Assembly (NCBI RefSeq): GCF_003148765.1
Contig: NZ_QGGV01000008.1
Location: forward strand, 121,853 to 185,852
DNA length: 64,000 nt
Origin: Silicimonas algicola
GTDB taxonomy: Bacteria; Pseudomonadota; Alphaproteobacteria; Rhodobacterales; Rhodobacteraceae
Reading direction: 5' to 3'
Shown here: positions 17,606 to 25,261 of the stretch, one piece after another
How positions within the stretch are numbered: position 1 is the first letter of the stretch
Layout: every line of letters begins with the position of its first letter
Program-made: the position numbers and the translations under genes
The notes under the pieces: model-generated
Database searches by the model: none
The model's input: only the letters and a program-made list of their open reading frames with translations
What the model was told of the DNA's origin: nothing

Positions 17606-18085
17606 GTGGCTAACGCGCCGGGTAGTCAGGCTCTCAAGCCAAGGGCGGAACGGTTCGCCGTCCTTCTGTGTGATGGGATGACTCAGCTTCCTGCGTATTG
17701 TCAGAGCGCAGAGCCTCCCGTGCCCCCTTCCAAGGGACGACAAGTAGCCGCCAGTCGCTTGGCGAACAGGGAAGACGTTCGCGACCGCGTGGCCTTCCTG
17801 AAGCGCGAGCGCGCTGACGCGCGTAGTGTCAATGCGGAGCCGGTCACGCGTCAAGCCATTCACTCTCTGCTTGAAGAAGTAACCGCCGCACTTCGCGCCG
17901 GTTCTGAAGCTGCCTCTCGGGCTGGGTCCGGCGCGATTGCCCAACAACTGAATCGAGTGATTTTGACCCACTCCGGGCGAAGCAATCGGGCATCTGTCAG
18001 AGCCCCTGTGGAGGAAAAGGCTGATCTAACATTCGATACAGAATTGGCCTTAACGCGCCTTTCTTGGTGCCGCTGTAATGACTAG
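17606..18085 (+). CDS. Phage terminase small subunit-like protein
   Basis: A 159-residue protein with a GTG start immediately after the upstream stop. Residues 11-66 follow the Terminase_2 small-subunit pattern: a helix (KPRAERFAVLLCDGMTQLPAY), a CQSAE turn where the family has a GYS-like segment, and ASRLANREDVRDRVAFLKRER, matching the family's SRLLknpkV motif. Small terminases recognise the packaging site of viral DNA. Satellites such as PICIs encode their own TerS to redirect helper packaging. No large terminase is present. The call rests on motif resemblance only. Confidence 0.55.
   Translation: MANAPGSQALKPRAERFAVLLCDGMTQLPAYCQSAEPPVPPSKGRQVAASRLANREDVRDRVAFLKRERADARSVNAEPVTRQAIHSLLEEVTAALRAGSEAASRAGSGAIAQQLNRVILTHSGRSNRASVRAPVEEKADLTFDTELALTRLSWCRCND
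17810..17823. repeat. Stem-loop repeat, copy 1 (TGAC loop), inside the TerS-like gene
   Basis: CGCGC-TGAC-GCGCG, a perfect 5-bp stem with a four-base loop. In the reading frame it encodes R-A-D-A-R. Confidence 0.7.
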
Positions 18086-18494
18086 CCCAACTACCATTCA
18101 AGCAGTCATTTTCGTGTGTCGCGAGGAGTCCGCCCGTCTTCGGGAACTCGTGCGCGATCTTGAGAATGCGGAGTCCCGCAGGCTTGAGGGCATTCTTAGG
18201 TCTTTGAGCAAAACTGCCGACACGCTGAGTGCCGCGCTAACGCGCGTAAGCTCGTACGACATCGATCAGATTGATGGCGAGTCCGACGATAAGGTGAACC
18301 GGGAGCCGGATGTTGATGGTGGCCGCTATGAACTGGTTCGGCGACTTCATTGCGCTTCGATCTTCGGGCTTTGTGGGCACTGTGAAGGCGTCCGCGATCA
18401 TGGCTCCAATAATGCGACGGATACAGCAGGGGCGGTTGAATCCTATGCGATCGCCCGCGCGCGTGAGCGCGCTCAAGACCAAACCGAAAACTAG
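18078..18494 (+). CDS. Element protein of unknown function, coiled-coil N-terminus
   Basis: A 138-residue frame overlapping the previous gene by eight bases. The first 75 residues look real, a helical and likely coiled-coil region (ESARLRELVRDLENAESRRLEGILRSLSKTADTLSAAL). The last 60 residues are Cys/His-rich and low in plausibility, and a second frame (18310-18558) overlaps them. The true C-terminus may therefore be produced differently, or both frames may be used. No family recognised. Confidence 0.5.
   Translation: MTSPTTIQAVIFVCREESARLRELVRDLENAESRRLEGILRSLSKTADTLSAALTRVSSYDIDQIDGESDDKVNREPDVDGGRYELVRRLHCASIFGLCGHCEGVRDHGSNNATDTAGAVESYAIARARERAQDQTEN
18233..18246. repeat. Stem-loop repeat, copy 2 (TAAC loop)
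   Basis: CGCGC-TAAC-GCGCG, perfect 5-bp stem, inside the 18078-18494 frame where it encodes A-L-T-R. Confidence 0.65.
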
Positions 18495-18558
18495 ACAAAG
18501 CTTACCCGATAACCCCCACTCACTCTGCCCCGACCGGAGACGAACTATGAAGGCATAA
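18310..18558 (+). CDS. Overlapping small frame, possible 82-residue protein
   Basis: This frame lies over the 3' half of 18078-18494. It starts with ATG codons at 18310 and 18316 preceded by GGGAG, and reads as a compact hydrophobic/basic protein (MNWFGDFIALRSSGFVG, then IMRRIQQGRL). Its composition is more protein-like than the overlapping frame. It ends just before the next start at 18560. Real expression is uncertain. Confidence 0.35.
   Translation: MLMVAAMNWFGDFIALRSSGFVGTVKASAIMAPIMRRIQQGRLNPMRSPARVSALKTKPKTRQSLPDNPHSLCPDRRRTMKA
18457..18472. repeat. Stem-loop repeat, copy 3 (GTGA loop)
   Basis: GCGCGC-GTGA-GCGCGC, perfect 6-bp stem. It is the only copy whose loop departs from TGAC/TAAC, and it lies in the region where two frames overlap. 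Confidence 0.6.
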
Positions 18559-18559
18559 T

Positions 18560-18958
18560 ATGTACGACGATCTTTCCGTTCCGCAGAGGGCTGCCCTCTT
18601 GTGTGGGATGCGCGGTGCCCTCGGGCTAGAATTGGGCGATGAAGGGCCGCTCGGGCCGCTCGGTGCCTTCGCCGAAGCCGTGGCATTCAGCGACGACCTG
18701 CCAGCCGTTCTGATGCTCGCTGAAGCAATCGATACCGAAATTCGGCTATTCAATGTGCCGCACTGCTACGTGAACGCGGACGCTCTGCGAAAGAAACACG
18801 GGGGAGCGGCAACAGTACTCGCACTGCGTATAGCCGGATGTCAGTCCGTCGCACGAGGAACGGTCACGGTATGGCGCAAAGGGGATGCGGGTCAGAACGA
18901 TCCGACCTTGACGCTAGACGGGGACCTTCTGTCTCAATGGATCAGGCACTACCAATGA
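18560..18958 (+). CDS. Element protein of unknown function
   Basis: A 132-residue protein with an acidic, Leu/Gly-rich first half (RAALLCGMRGALGLELGDEG) and a C-terminal half containing CQSVARGTVTVWRKG, possibly a small beta domain. GAAGG lies about eight bases before the ATG. It shares an ATGA overlap with the next gene, so both are probably translated from one message. No family recognised. Confidence 0.6.
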   Translation: MYDDLSVPQRAALLCGMRGALGLELGDEGPLGPLGAFAEAVAFSDDLPAVLMLAEAIDTEIRLFNVPHCYVNADALRKKHGGAATVLALRIAGCQSVARGTVTVWRKGDAGQNDPTLTLDGDLLSQWIRHYQ

Positions 18959-19260
18959 ATTTCTACCGCATTTCTAGAACCGGCGTCTTCTATAAGACAG
19001 AGGAAATCGACTTCATAGACTTACCCTGTGTACTGAGAAGTGATCATGAAGACTCGAATTGGCGGGTCGAAGCTCACGACGACGCTGGCGTGCGGATCGC
19101 GCTGGAACTTCGATGCGCGGAACCCGATGCCCGCTTCATAGTCGAAGAAGTGCTCAGCTACATCTTGGAGCGACCGGGTGAGAGGGATTATTCGGGTTTT
19201 TTCCCGCCTTCTCGACACGACACTAGAGGTGCGCTGTACGAAGGCTTCCTGACGTCCTGA
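18955..19260 (+). CDS. Element protein of unknown function
   Basis: A 101-residue protein whose ATG overlaps the stop of the preceding gene (ATGA). It begins MNFYRISRTGVFYKTEEIDF, then a beta-rich segment (WRVEAHDDAGVRIALELRC). No family recognised. It is the last of six closely packed plus-strand genes running from 16862. Confidence 0.6.
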   Translation: MNFYRISRTGVFYKTEEIDFIDLPCVLRSDHEDSNWRVEAHDDAGVRIALELRCAEPDARFIVEEVLSYILERPGERDYSGFFPPSRHDTRGALYEGFLTS

Positions 19261-19636
19261 TGTCGGGAGAAGAAGGCGACGCACGGGAGACTGAAAATCC
19301 CGCACGCCGCCTATCTGTATCCCAGCGTCCCTCTTCTACCATCATAGCCGACAGAGTGCAAGCCACTACGGAGGGCAAAAAGTACTTTTATGACAGATAG
19401 TTAGGCGCGTCATGTGCCAAATTATCTCAGAATGTCACAAAGTTCTTGACTTTTTTGTAGACCATCCGAACTGGGAGCTTGACTCCGATTCGATTCGAGG
19501 CTACGTAGCAACCAGCGGACCAGTGGTCCATCGGTGTATCCCAGCAAAGATGCACCTAAACAACAGCAACCAATCCAACGCGGTTTTCCGCGAACGATTA
19601 CCTATGGCCTCAAGGGGCCGAAAGAGACTGGAGAAT
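19261..19636. other. Gap between the small-gene operon and the primase gene
   Basis: This 376-bp stretch is AT-richer than its surroundings. Inverted GCG-type motifs at 19276-19310 could end the upstream message. Two TTGACT hexamers (around 19448 and 19479) are possible -35 elements for the primase gene, but neither has a good -10 box. The primase frame is open back to ATG 19412, so part of this gap could be coding. Confidence 0.35.
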
Positions 19637-22600
19637 ATGAGTAAGAATGTACATTCCAAAATCGTAATGCCCACTGTGCAAGACGGCTTGCTGGCGCAAG
19701 AGTCGCTTGAAAACGAAGACGTAATTGACGCGCTGGATACCGGCGACGCGAACGATAGCGAAGAATTCCAGTATCTGAACGACGCAGAAATCCTCGGCGA
19801 CGATAACGAGGAAATGCAAGACCTACTCTGCCGTAACGCCACCTTCATGAAAGGGGACATGTACGGGCAAGGGGATCGCCGGAATACACGCGACGGGGAC
19901 TGGAAAGCGGTCACCATGACGTGGGGGGATTGGCTTGACAAAGGGTTCTCGAACCACGTCGCCTCCAAGCATAAGGAAGGTGCGTCTGTTGTCTTCGCCG
20001 AAGCCTTGGGCGGCGCGCGCAAGGATAGCGCCATCGCCACGATGCAGGCAATCTGCCTCGACATCGACTCCGGGCCTACGCTCGGCAGCGTGATAGACAC
20101 ACTCCTAGACAAAGACATCTTCGCCTTTGTCTACACCTCCTACAATGACGGCAAGGAAGTGATCGAGCTTAAACATGACGACATCATTCGGAAGCTAGAC
20201 TTGAAAGTCCCGCTCACACGTATTCATGTTCAGGAATATCTTCGCGCGCATCACAAGGATCGTTACGACGAGTCCTTCATTGATCAAATCGAGGTAACGG
20301 ACGCCCGTAAGCAAACCGCTGACGGGCTCCGCACTATCGTAAAGACGCCGCCGCTGGAAAAATTCCGCGTCATCGTCCCTCTCTGGGAGCCGGTCGAACT
20401 GAAACGCCTCGCTCTGTCCTTGGCACAATATAAGGACAAGTGGGCCGACGCCGTGACAGGTTTCGCCGTGAATACGCTAGGCGTGACCTTCGACGCGACC
20501 TGTTGTGACGTCAACCGTCTCTTCTTCACGCCTCGTCACCCTAAAGGTACGGACGCCTATTGTGCGGTCATCCGGGGTCGTCCGCTGCGCTTCGAAGATA
20601 TCGCGCCGCACTCCAAAAACGCGTACCTACACAACCGCGATGACAATGCTTTCACGGCGGGCACTGAAGAGGTCGTGGAGCGGGAGACTTTTCTGACGCC
20701 TGCAGGGCGGAAGCTGAACGACTGGCATTCCACAAACAAGGAACGTTTCCTTGTCGTGGACGTCCTTGAAGATCACTGCCAAGACAAGCTCCGCGTCGCG
20801 GGCGGCGAGCGCATTGGCACCTGCCATATTGAATGCCCGTTCGAACATGAGCACTCTTCCACTGGCGGCACCGGCACCATGGCCCGTAACCCGGATGAAA
20901 CCGAACACGGGTACTGGACCGTATTCTGCCGCCACGATGCGTGCGCCAGTCGCAACAAGCTCGAATTCATCAAGGAAATGCTCGACCAGAATTGGTTCGA
21001 GGAATCCGTATTGGATGATGATGCGTATTACTTGGCCGCAGAAGACTCCGAACTGGAAGACGAACCGCAACCCGACGACCCTTTGCTAGTCGCGGCCACG
21101 TTCGGCGACAACTCGGACGCCGAAATGTTGGTGCACCTCACCAAATGGGCCAAGAACGGCGCGGACATGAGCATGCAGAGTGCGATCACGGAAGTAATCG
21201 TCAAGCATACAAAGCTCGGCAAGCGCGAAGTCAACAAGCTCTGGAAGCAGGCCAAGAAAGAAAAACGCCGCAAGAAGCATGGCGTTCTGAACATCGATTC
21301 CGGTTTTGAGTTCTTGGTGTCTGAGACAAAGCGTGTCCTGAATACAGCCAATGAAGCGGACCCTTTCCTTTTTGGCTACCTTGAACAACCGGTCGAACTG
21401 CGTAGCCGCCCTGACGGAAGCGTTACCGTTAAGGCACTGACCTATGACGGTCTGTCGGAAGTTATTACGCGCGAAGTAAAGTACGAGAAATCGACTGGCG
21501 GTGAGACGGTCAGCACCGCGCCGCCGTATGATGTGGTAAAGAACATCCATCATCAGAGCTTGGATAAGTACACGCTGCCGCTGCGCGTTATCGCGACGAC
21601 ACCCTTCTTCGACTCTGGCGGCGCCCTTGTGAGTAATCCGGGATACCATGAGGGATCGAAGACCTACCTTGCCTTGCCGCCCGGATTTGAGGTTCCGCGC
21701 GTCAGCGCGAGACCTACTGATGATGAGTTGGACCAGTGCCGCAAACACTTCCTTGAGGTTTTCGGCGATTTTCCGTTCGACGGCCTGCCGCGAGAAGATA
21801 TCGAGAACGGAAAAAGCGCGTCCTACGCCAATACCGTTGGAATGGTGGTTCTCCCTTTCATGCGAGACATGATCGATGGACCGACGCCGGGACACTTGGT
21901 CAACAAGCCTGCGCCGGGGACTGGTGCCGGGCTTCTTCTCGACGTCACGTCTCTCATCTGGACCGGGAAGAACGCCACGATGATGACGATCCCGAAGCGA
22001 AAGGAAGAGATCGGGAAGACGATCATTGCCAAGCTGCGCTCCGGCGCATCTTATCTCTGCTTCGACAATATTCCCGACAATCTCGATTCCGACGATCTGG
22101 CGATGGCACTGGCACAGGGCGTGATTGATGCCCGCGTGCTTGGCAAAAACGACGCCAGTGCTGTGGATGAAATCGAGGTGAGAGTAACATGGCTTATCAC
22201 CGGTAACAACGTCAACATGTCTGACGAGCTTATCCGCCGCATGACCCTAATCGCACTTGATGCACGCATGGCGCGCCCTGAAACGCGTGGCGGCTGGCGT
22301 CATGCCAATCTGAAGCGTTGGGTTCTGGAGAACCGTCCGCGTATCGTCTGGGCGTGTCTTACCCTGATACAGAACTGGATCGCGAAGGGGCGCGAGCCGC
22401 TTGCAGGCGACTTGCGCAAGGGTGGCTTTGACGAGTGGTTGGAGAGTATCGGTGGCGTTCTCCGTGACGCTGGAATTGAAGGCTTCTACACCAATGAGGC
22501 CGAACTTCGCGAGGTTGCGACGGACGCCGAAGAGGATGGCCTTGAGACATTGGCAAGCACACTTTCTGAGTATTCGCCGGGACAGACGTTCTACGTTACC

Positions 22601-22930
22601 GGGAAGTTGGAACCCACGATCATGGGCATTCTGAACAATGGTCCTAAGGACCTTGACCCGGTGCCGATCCTGATCAACGGGTGGGACTATGTGGATGGCA
22701 TTTACTCCAACCCTCAGCGCGTCGGTCGTCGCTTCGAAAACTTCGCCAAGAAGCCGCGATTGGCCCGCCGTCAGGCGGGATCGGGCTTCGTGACGGTAGA
22801 GATTGGGTTTGACGTGGGTTATGACTCGCACCGCAAATGCAACTTCTATTGCCTCAAGATGCGTGCGCCCGGTTCTTCCAAGTGGATCACGGACCCTGAC
22901 GGGTCCGACTTCAAGAGCCTCTGCGGGTAA
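19637..22930 (+). CDS. Replication protein: primase-polymerase-like N-terminus, zinc finger, helicase-like C-terminus
   Basis: The largest gene of the element (1097 residues from ATG 19637, GGAG upstream; the frame is open to 19412). The N-terminal third shows an archaeo-eukaryotic-primase pattern: ICLDIDSG (D142, D144), KFRVIVPLW and CDVNRLFF (D291). A Cys/His cluster (C396, C400, H404, C431, C436) looks like a zinc finger. The C-terminal half has a P-loop ATPase outline: a degenerate Walker A (PGTGAGLLLD, lysine position occupied by alanine), Walker B (ASYLCFDN, D810), a sensor-like TGNN and paired arginines (IRRM). It should prime or unwind DNA at the iteron array immediately downstream. 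Confidence 0.75.
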   Translation: MSKNVHSKIVMPTVQDGLLAQESLENEDVIDALDTGDANDSEEFQYLNDAEILGDDNEEMQDLLCRNATFMKGDMYGQGDRRNTRDGDWKAVTMTWGDWLDKGFSNHVASKHKEGASVVFAEALGGARKDSAIATMQAICLDIDSGPTLGSVIDTLLDKDIFAFVYTSYNDGKEVIELKHDDIIRKLDLKVPLTRIHVQEYLRAHHKDRYDESFIDQIEVTDARKQTADGLRTIVKTPPLEKFRVIVPLWEPVELKRLALSLAQYKDKWADAVTGFAVNTLGVTFDATCCDVNRLFFTPRHPKGTDAYCAVIRGRPLRFEDIAPHSKNAYLHNRDDNAFTAGTEEVVERETFLTPAGRKLNDWHSTNKERFLVVDVLEDHCQDKLRVAGGERIGTCHIECPFEHEHSSTGGTGTMARNPDETEHGYWTVFCRHDACASRNKLEFIKEMLDQNWFEESVLDDDAYYLAAEDSELEDEPQPDDPLLVAATFGDNSDAEMLVHLTKWAKNGADMSMQSAITEVIVKHTKLGKREVNKLWKQAKKEKRRKKHGVLNIDSGFEFLVSETKRVLNTANEADPFLFGYLEQPVELRSRPDGSVTVKALTYDGLSEVITREVKYEKSTGGETVSTAPPYDVVKNIHHQSLDKYTLPLRVIATTPFFDSGGALVSNPGYHEGSKTYLALPPGFEVPRVSARPTDDELDQCRKHFLEVFGDFPFDGLPREDIENGKSASYANTVGMVVLPFMRDMIDGPTPGHLVNKPAPGTGAGLLLDVTSLIWTGKNATMMTIPKRKEEIGKTIIAKLRSGASYLCFDNIPDNLDSDDLAMALAQGVIDARVLGKNDASAVDEIEVRVTWLITGNNVNMSDELIRRMTLIALDARMARPETRGGWRHANLKRWVLENRPRIVWACLTLIQNWIAKGREPLAGDLRKGGFDEWLESIGGVLRDAGIEGFYTNEAELREVATDAEEDGLETLASTLSEYSPGQTFYVTGKLEPTIMGILNNGPKDLDPVPILINGWDYVDGIYSNPQRVGRRFENFAKKPRLARRQAGSGFVTVEIGFDVGYDSHRKCNFYCLKMRAPGSSKWITDPDGSDFKSLCG
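21696..21709. repeat. Stem-loop repeat, copy 4 (GTCA loop), inside the primase gene
   Basis: CGCGC-GTCA-GCGCG, perfect 5-bp stem, encoding R-V-S-A-R in the primase reading frame. Confidence 0.65.
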
Positions 22931-22952
22931 TTTGCGGGGAGTGCGCAGCGAT

Positions 22953-23000
22953 TTGCGGGGAGTCGTGCGGGGAGTTGGGCACGACTCCCCGCAACTTTTT
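22953..23000 (+). terminator. Intrinsic terminator of the primase gene, built from iterons
   Basis: A perfect 16-bp inverted repeat (22953-22968 with 22979-22994, ten-base loop) is followed by CTTTTT. It would fold into a very stable terminator for the primase message. Its arms are two of the iterons in opposite orientation, so the same DNA may serve both purposes. Confidence 0.7.
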
Positions 23001-23024
23001 ACTGAACGAAAACAAATACTTGAA

Positions 23025-23164
23025 TGACACTTGCGGGGAGTGCGGAGAGTCAGTGCGGTTCTTTTAGCAGAGAAGAAAAAGATTCTTTTGAAAGGGTAGA
23101 ATGAATCTTTTTCCACGGCCCTCCGCGTTCGCGCCGCGACTCTCCGCACTCCCCGCAAATGTCA
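23025..23164. repeat. Large nested inverted repeat in the origin region
   Basis: A 27-bp arm (23025-23051) is repeated inverted at 23138-23164 with 26 of 27 matches, the inner 21 bases being perfect. Each arm consists of two iterons. Inside the 86-bp centre a second perfect 11-bp inverted repeat (GAAAAAGATTC 23075-23085 and GAATCTTTTTC 23103-23113) forms an A/T-rich core. Confidence 0.8.
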
Positions 23165-23312
23165 GTCAAGTTACTGATCTTTAGGGAGAAAATCTTGCGG
23201 GTGTCGCGCGCGACTCCCCGCAGAATCCGCCCAACTCCCCGCAAATCAAGCCCGTCTCCCCGCGCACCGCCCCAACCCGGCACCGCACGCGGTTAGAATT
23301 GATAGAACGACC

Positions 23313-23539
23313 ACCTGTGACGCCGCCGCCATGCCCGCTGACGCGGGCTTACACAGTTAGAGCGGCAACCTATGACGCTGCCGACCCGGTACAGTATCCC
23401 GCGTCATAACTCCGCGTCAGCGGGACCATGGTCCCTTAAGCCTACGGCGCAGCGATCGTGCAGCGGGCCGCCCCGACATCATACGTGGTGCCTTGAACAC
23501 CTGTGACGCCGCCGCATATACTTGCCCGCGTCAGCGGGC
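23313..23539. repeat. Composite repeats: ACCTGTGACGCCGCCGC units plus stem-loops (copies 5-7)
   Basis: The 17-mer occurs at 23313-23329 and 23499-23515, with a diverged copy at 23368-23383. Stem-loops GCCCGC-TGAC-GCGGGC (23333-23348), CCGC-GTCA-GCGG (23412-23423) and GCCCGC-GTCA-GCGGGC (23524-23539) follow each unit. No gene is visible between 22931 and 23634. Confidence 0.75.
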
Positions 23540-23634
23540 TTCACGTGAGGCGAACGTCTGCTATGAGCCCAGAGTGACAACGTTCGGGACTGATGTTACC
23601 AAGAAATGACGGCATGAAGGCGAGATGAACGCTG

Positions 23635-23922
23635 GTGAAAACTCGAAAGAGAGAAATTCCGATAAGCGAACTGCCGCCGCTTGTATTCTCCTTTTACAGA
23701 GAGACACCGACATGGGATCGCGAAGCGGTAGAAAAGACCCTCAGAAAGCAGCTTGCTAGTAAGGCGCACTGCATTTTCGAAGGTAACGCCATGGGTATTA
23801 ACTACCATGGTAGAAGCTCGACATTCGAGCTGTATTCACTGCTTGATGATGATCAGTTGAATCTGTCAGAAGCGGATTTCTGGGAGATGGTTCGTGGTCG
23901 GTCTGTCGTCTCAAAGCTTTGA
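23635..23922 (+). CDS. Hypothetical 95-residue protein
   Basis: The frame starts with GTG (weak GAGA site upstream) and reads like a genuine small protein, with an N-terminal basic stretch and an acidic C-terminal part (SLLDDDQLNLSEADFWEMV). A shorter overlapping frame from ATG 23625 is less convincing. No family recognised. It begins the right half of the element after the origin region. Confidence 0.45.
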   Translation: MKTRKREIPISELPPLVFSFYRETPTWDREAVEKTLRKQLASKAHCIFEGNAMGINYHGRSSTFELYSLLDDDQLNLSEADFWEMVRGRSVVSKL

Positions 23923-24186
23923 CAGTCAACTGGTACTGATGACGTCCGCTCTGTCCGCATAGCAGACCTTCAGGCACACCGGCAACGCTGCACCCGCAGC
24001 GAACGGCAGCTTTGAGCCCTCTTTGACCGACGCTGCACCACTCACGAACGACCGCTTGCCTGGCCGGCACAATCACCCAGATCATTTTCCACGTTTTTGG
24101 CGATCTTATTTGCGCCTGTTGACTTTGTGTTCCAAAATTGTACTAGGTTCAGAGTTTTCAGATTGACTGCAGGGTTTTTCCGCAAA

Positions 24187-24402
24187 ATGAGCATCTTCGG
24201 TTTATATGACGAGGTGGAGCTTTCTACTGACTTCGAGGAAGCTTGCTCCGGTCAGCGTGGCAGAATTATTCACACATTTGATCGCACAGATATGGTCGTG
24301 GTTGTAGAATTCTGGAATTCGGAAAAAATTCTTGACGTCCCTATTGGCTATCTTCGTATAATCAAGAAGGCGTCCAAGGACGAGGGTGACTTAGATGGTT
24401 GA
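24187..24402 (+). CDS. DUF4926-like small protein
   Basis: A 71-residue protein starting MSIFGLYDEVELSTDF. The order LYDEVEL, GQRGRIIHTFD, MVVVVEFWNSEKILDVPIGYLRII follows DUF4926, a small SH3-like fold often found beside toxin and immunity genes. No toxin is adjacent. The upstream in-frame ATG at 24097 would add a non-family extension. Cargo or immunity function is a guess. Confidence 0.55.
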   Translation: MSIFGLYDEVELSTDFEEACSGQRGRIIHTFDRTDMVVVVEFWNSEKILDVPIGYLRIIKKASKDEGDLDG

Positions 24403-24514
24403 AAGCTCTGTCAGCGAGTAAGGCCCAAGGACAACTGCTGGCACAAATGAGGGTACCGAATGGGAAGGACTCAGTGAATCGATGACGGTCCAGCCAAATT
24501 GGAGCGTGAGTGTG

Positions 24515-24805
24515 ATGCAACTACTGTTTCGATCGCTACTGGCAGTTTTCCTGCTCGCAGCGTGTGCAGAGCAGGTGTCAGAAAATCAAGATTGGGAACA
24601 GGAAAACACAATATCGTGGAACGAAGCAATACGCGTCTTGAACGAAGGAAACGTTGTTTTTGTATCACAATCACACAGTCTCTGGGTAGGGTTTCAACTG
24701 AGGGACGGCACGACTTTTTTCGCCAAAGAGCCCGCGATCGATGAGATTTTCCGTGAGATGGACCGTTGTAACGATTGCGGAGGAATTTTGGTTTCTATGG
24801 AATAG
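24515..24805 (+). CDS. Small putative lipoprotein
   Basis: A 96-residue protein with a lipoprotein signal (MQLLFRSLLAVFLLAAC, lipobox L-A-A-C). The mature part, ISWNEAIRVLNEGNVVFVSQSHSLWVGFQLRDGTTFFAKEP then DEIFREMDRCNDCGG, resembles a family of short periplasmic proteins of unknown function seen near other small cargo genes. An ATG at 24482 is in frame but would bury the signal peptide. It follows the DUF4926-like gene in the same direction. Confidence 0.55.
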   Translation: MQLLFRSLLAVFLLAACAEQVSENQDWEQENTISWNEAIRVLNEGNVVFVSQSHSLWVGFQLRDGTTFFAKEPAIDEIFREMDRCNDCGGILVSME

Positions 24806-25261
24806 ACCGCGCCGTTTCCTTGAACTTTTGCAATGGCGCGGCAGGCGGTCCCGCTCACGATTGGATTGTCGGAATGGCCCAAGGCTGGAGGAAGGGGCGC
24901 CCTCTGCGGAAATGGCCAAGTCTGCTTTGTCCACATAGCGGTCATTCCCGAGTGCTCACAAAACCCCCTTTCACCGCCCGCCGCACGATCATCGCCAAAG
25001 ATCTCCTCGTTATAGCAAAAAAGCACTTAACGTCCAAATAGTGAACGAAATGTGCAAAAATGTTGGCATGCCTCAACCATCGCGATTGCGCGCGAACTCA
25101 ACAGGGCGGACGGCGTGCCGCACTAACGATTCAAGGCAGCGTCAAAACCGCACCAAACTCCATTGTTTCCGAAATTCAGGGCTGAAATCCGCGCCGAAGA
25201 GTGTTACTTTTCTTAGGAATAGAATCGCTAAGAAGGGCTAACCTCAGTTAGCAAAACGGAT
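24806..25261. other. Non-coding stretch before the serine recombinase
   Basis: No convincing gene in 456 bp. The element TTTGTCCACATAGCGGTCATT (24926-24946) resembles 23952-23971 (TGTCCGCATAGCAGACCTT), a diverged pair found only in this half of the island. Just before the recombinase, GCTAAC-CTCA-GTTAGC (25236-25251) forms a perfect 6-bp stem, a possible operator. Confidence 0.4.

Larger units (their letters stand above)
22933..23263. other. Iteron array, candidate replication origin of the element
   Basis: The decamer TGCGGGGAGT occurs on the plus strand at 22933, 22954, 22966 and 23032 and inverted (ACTCCCCGCA) at 22984, 23148, 23213 and 23234. Near copies are at 23041, 23139 and 23254. 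Between the clusters lie A/T-rich segments (22994-23024, 23051-23115 and 23165-23195) suitable for unwinding. The array starts three bases after the primase stop codon. Iterons next to the initiator/primase gene, with A/T-rich DNA between them, are the architecture of the phage P4 origin region. Confidence 0.8.

Noticed and set aside
24775..25041. Overlapping 88-residue frame after the lipoprotein gene
   Set aside because: It starts inside the lipoprotein gene and shows no protein-like composition.
25041..25241. Possible 66-residue protein before the recombinase
   Set aside because: Sequence is basic and Asn/Arg/Ser-rich with no ribosome-binding site; it reads as non-coding DNA.
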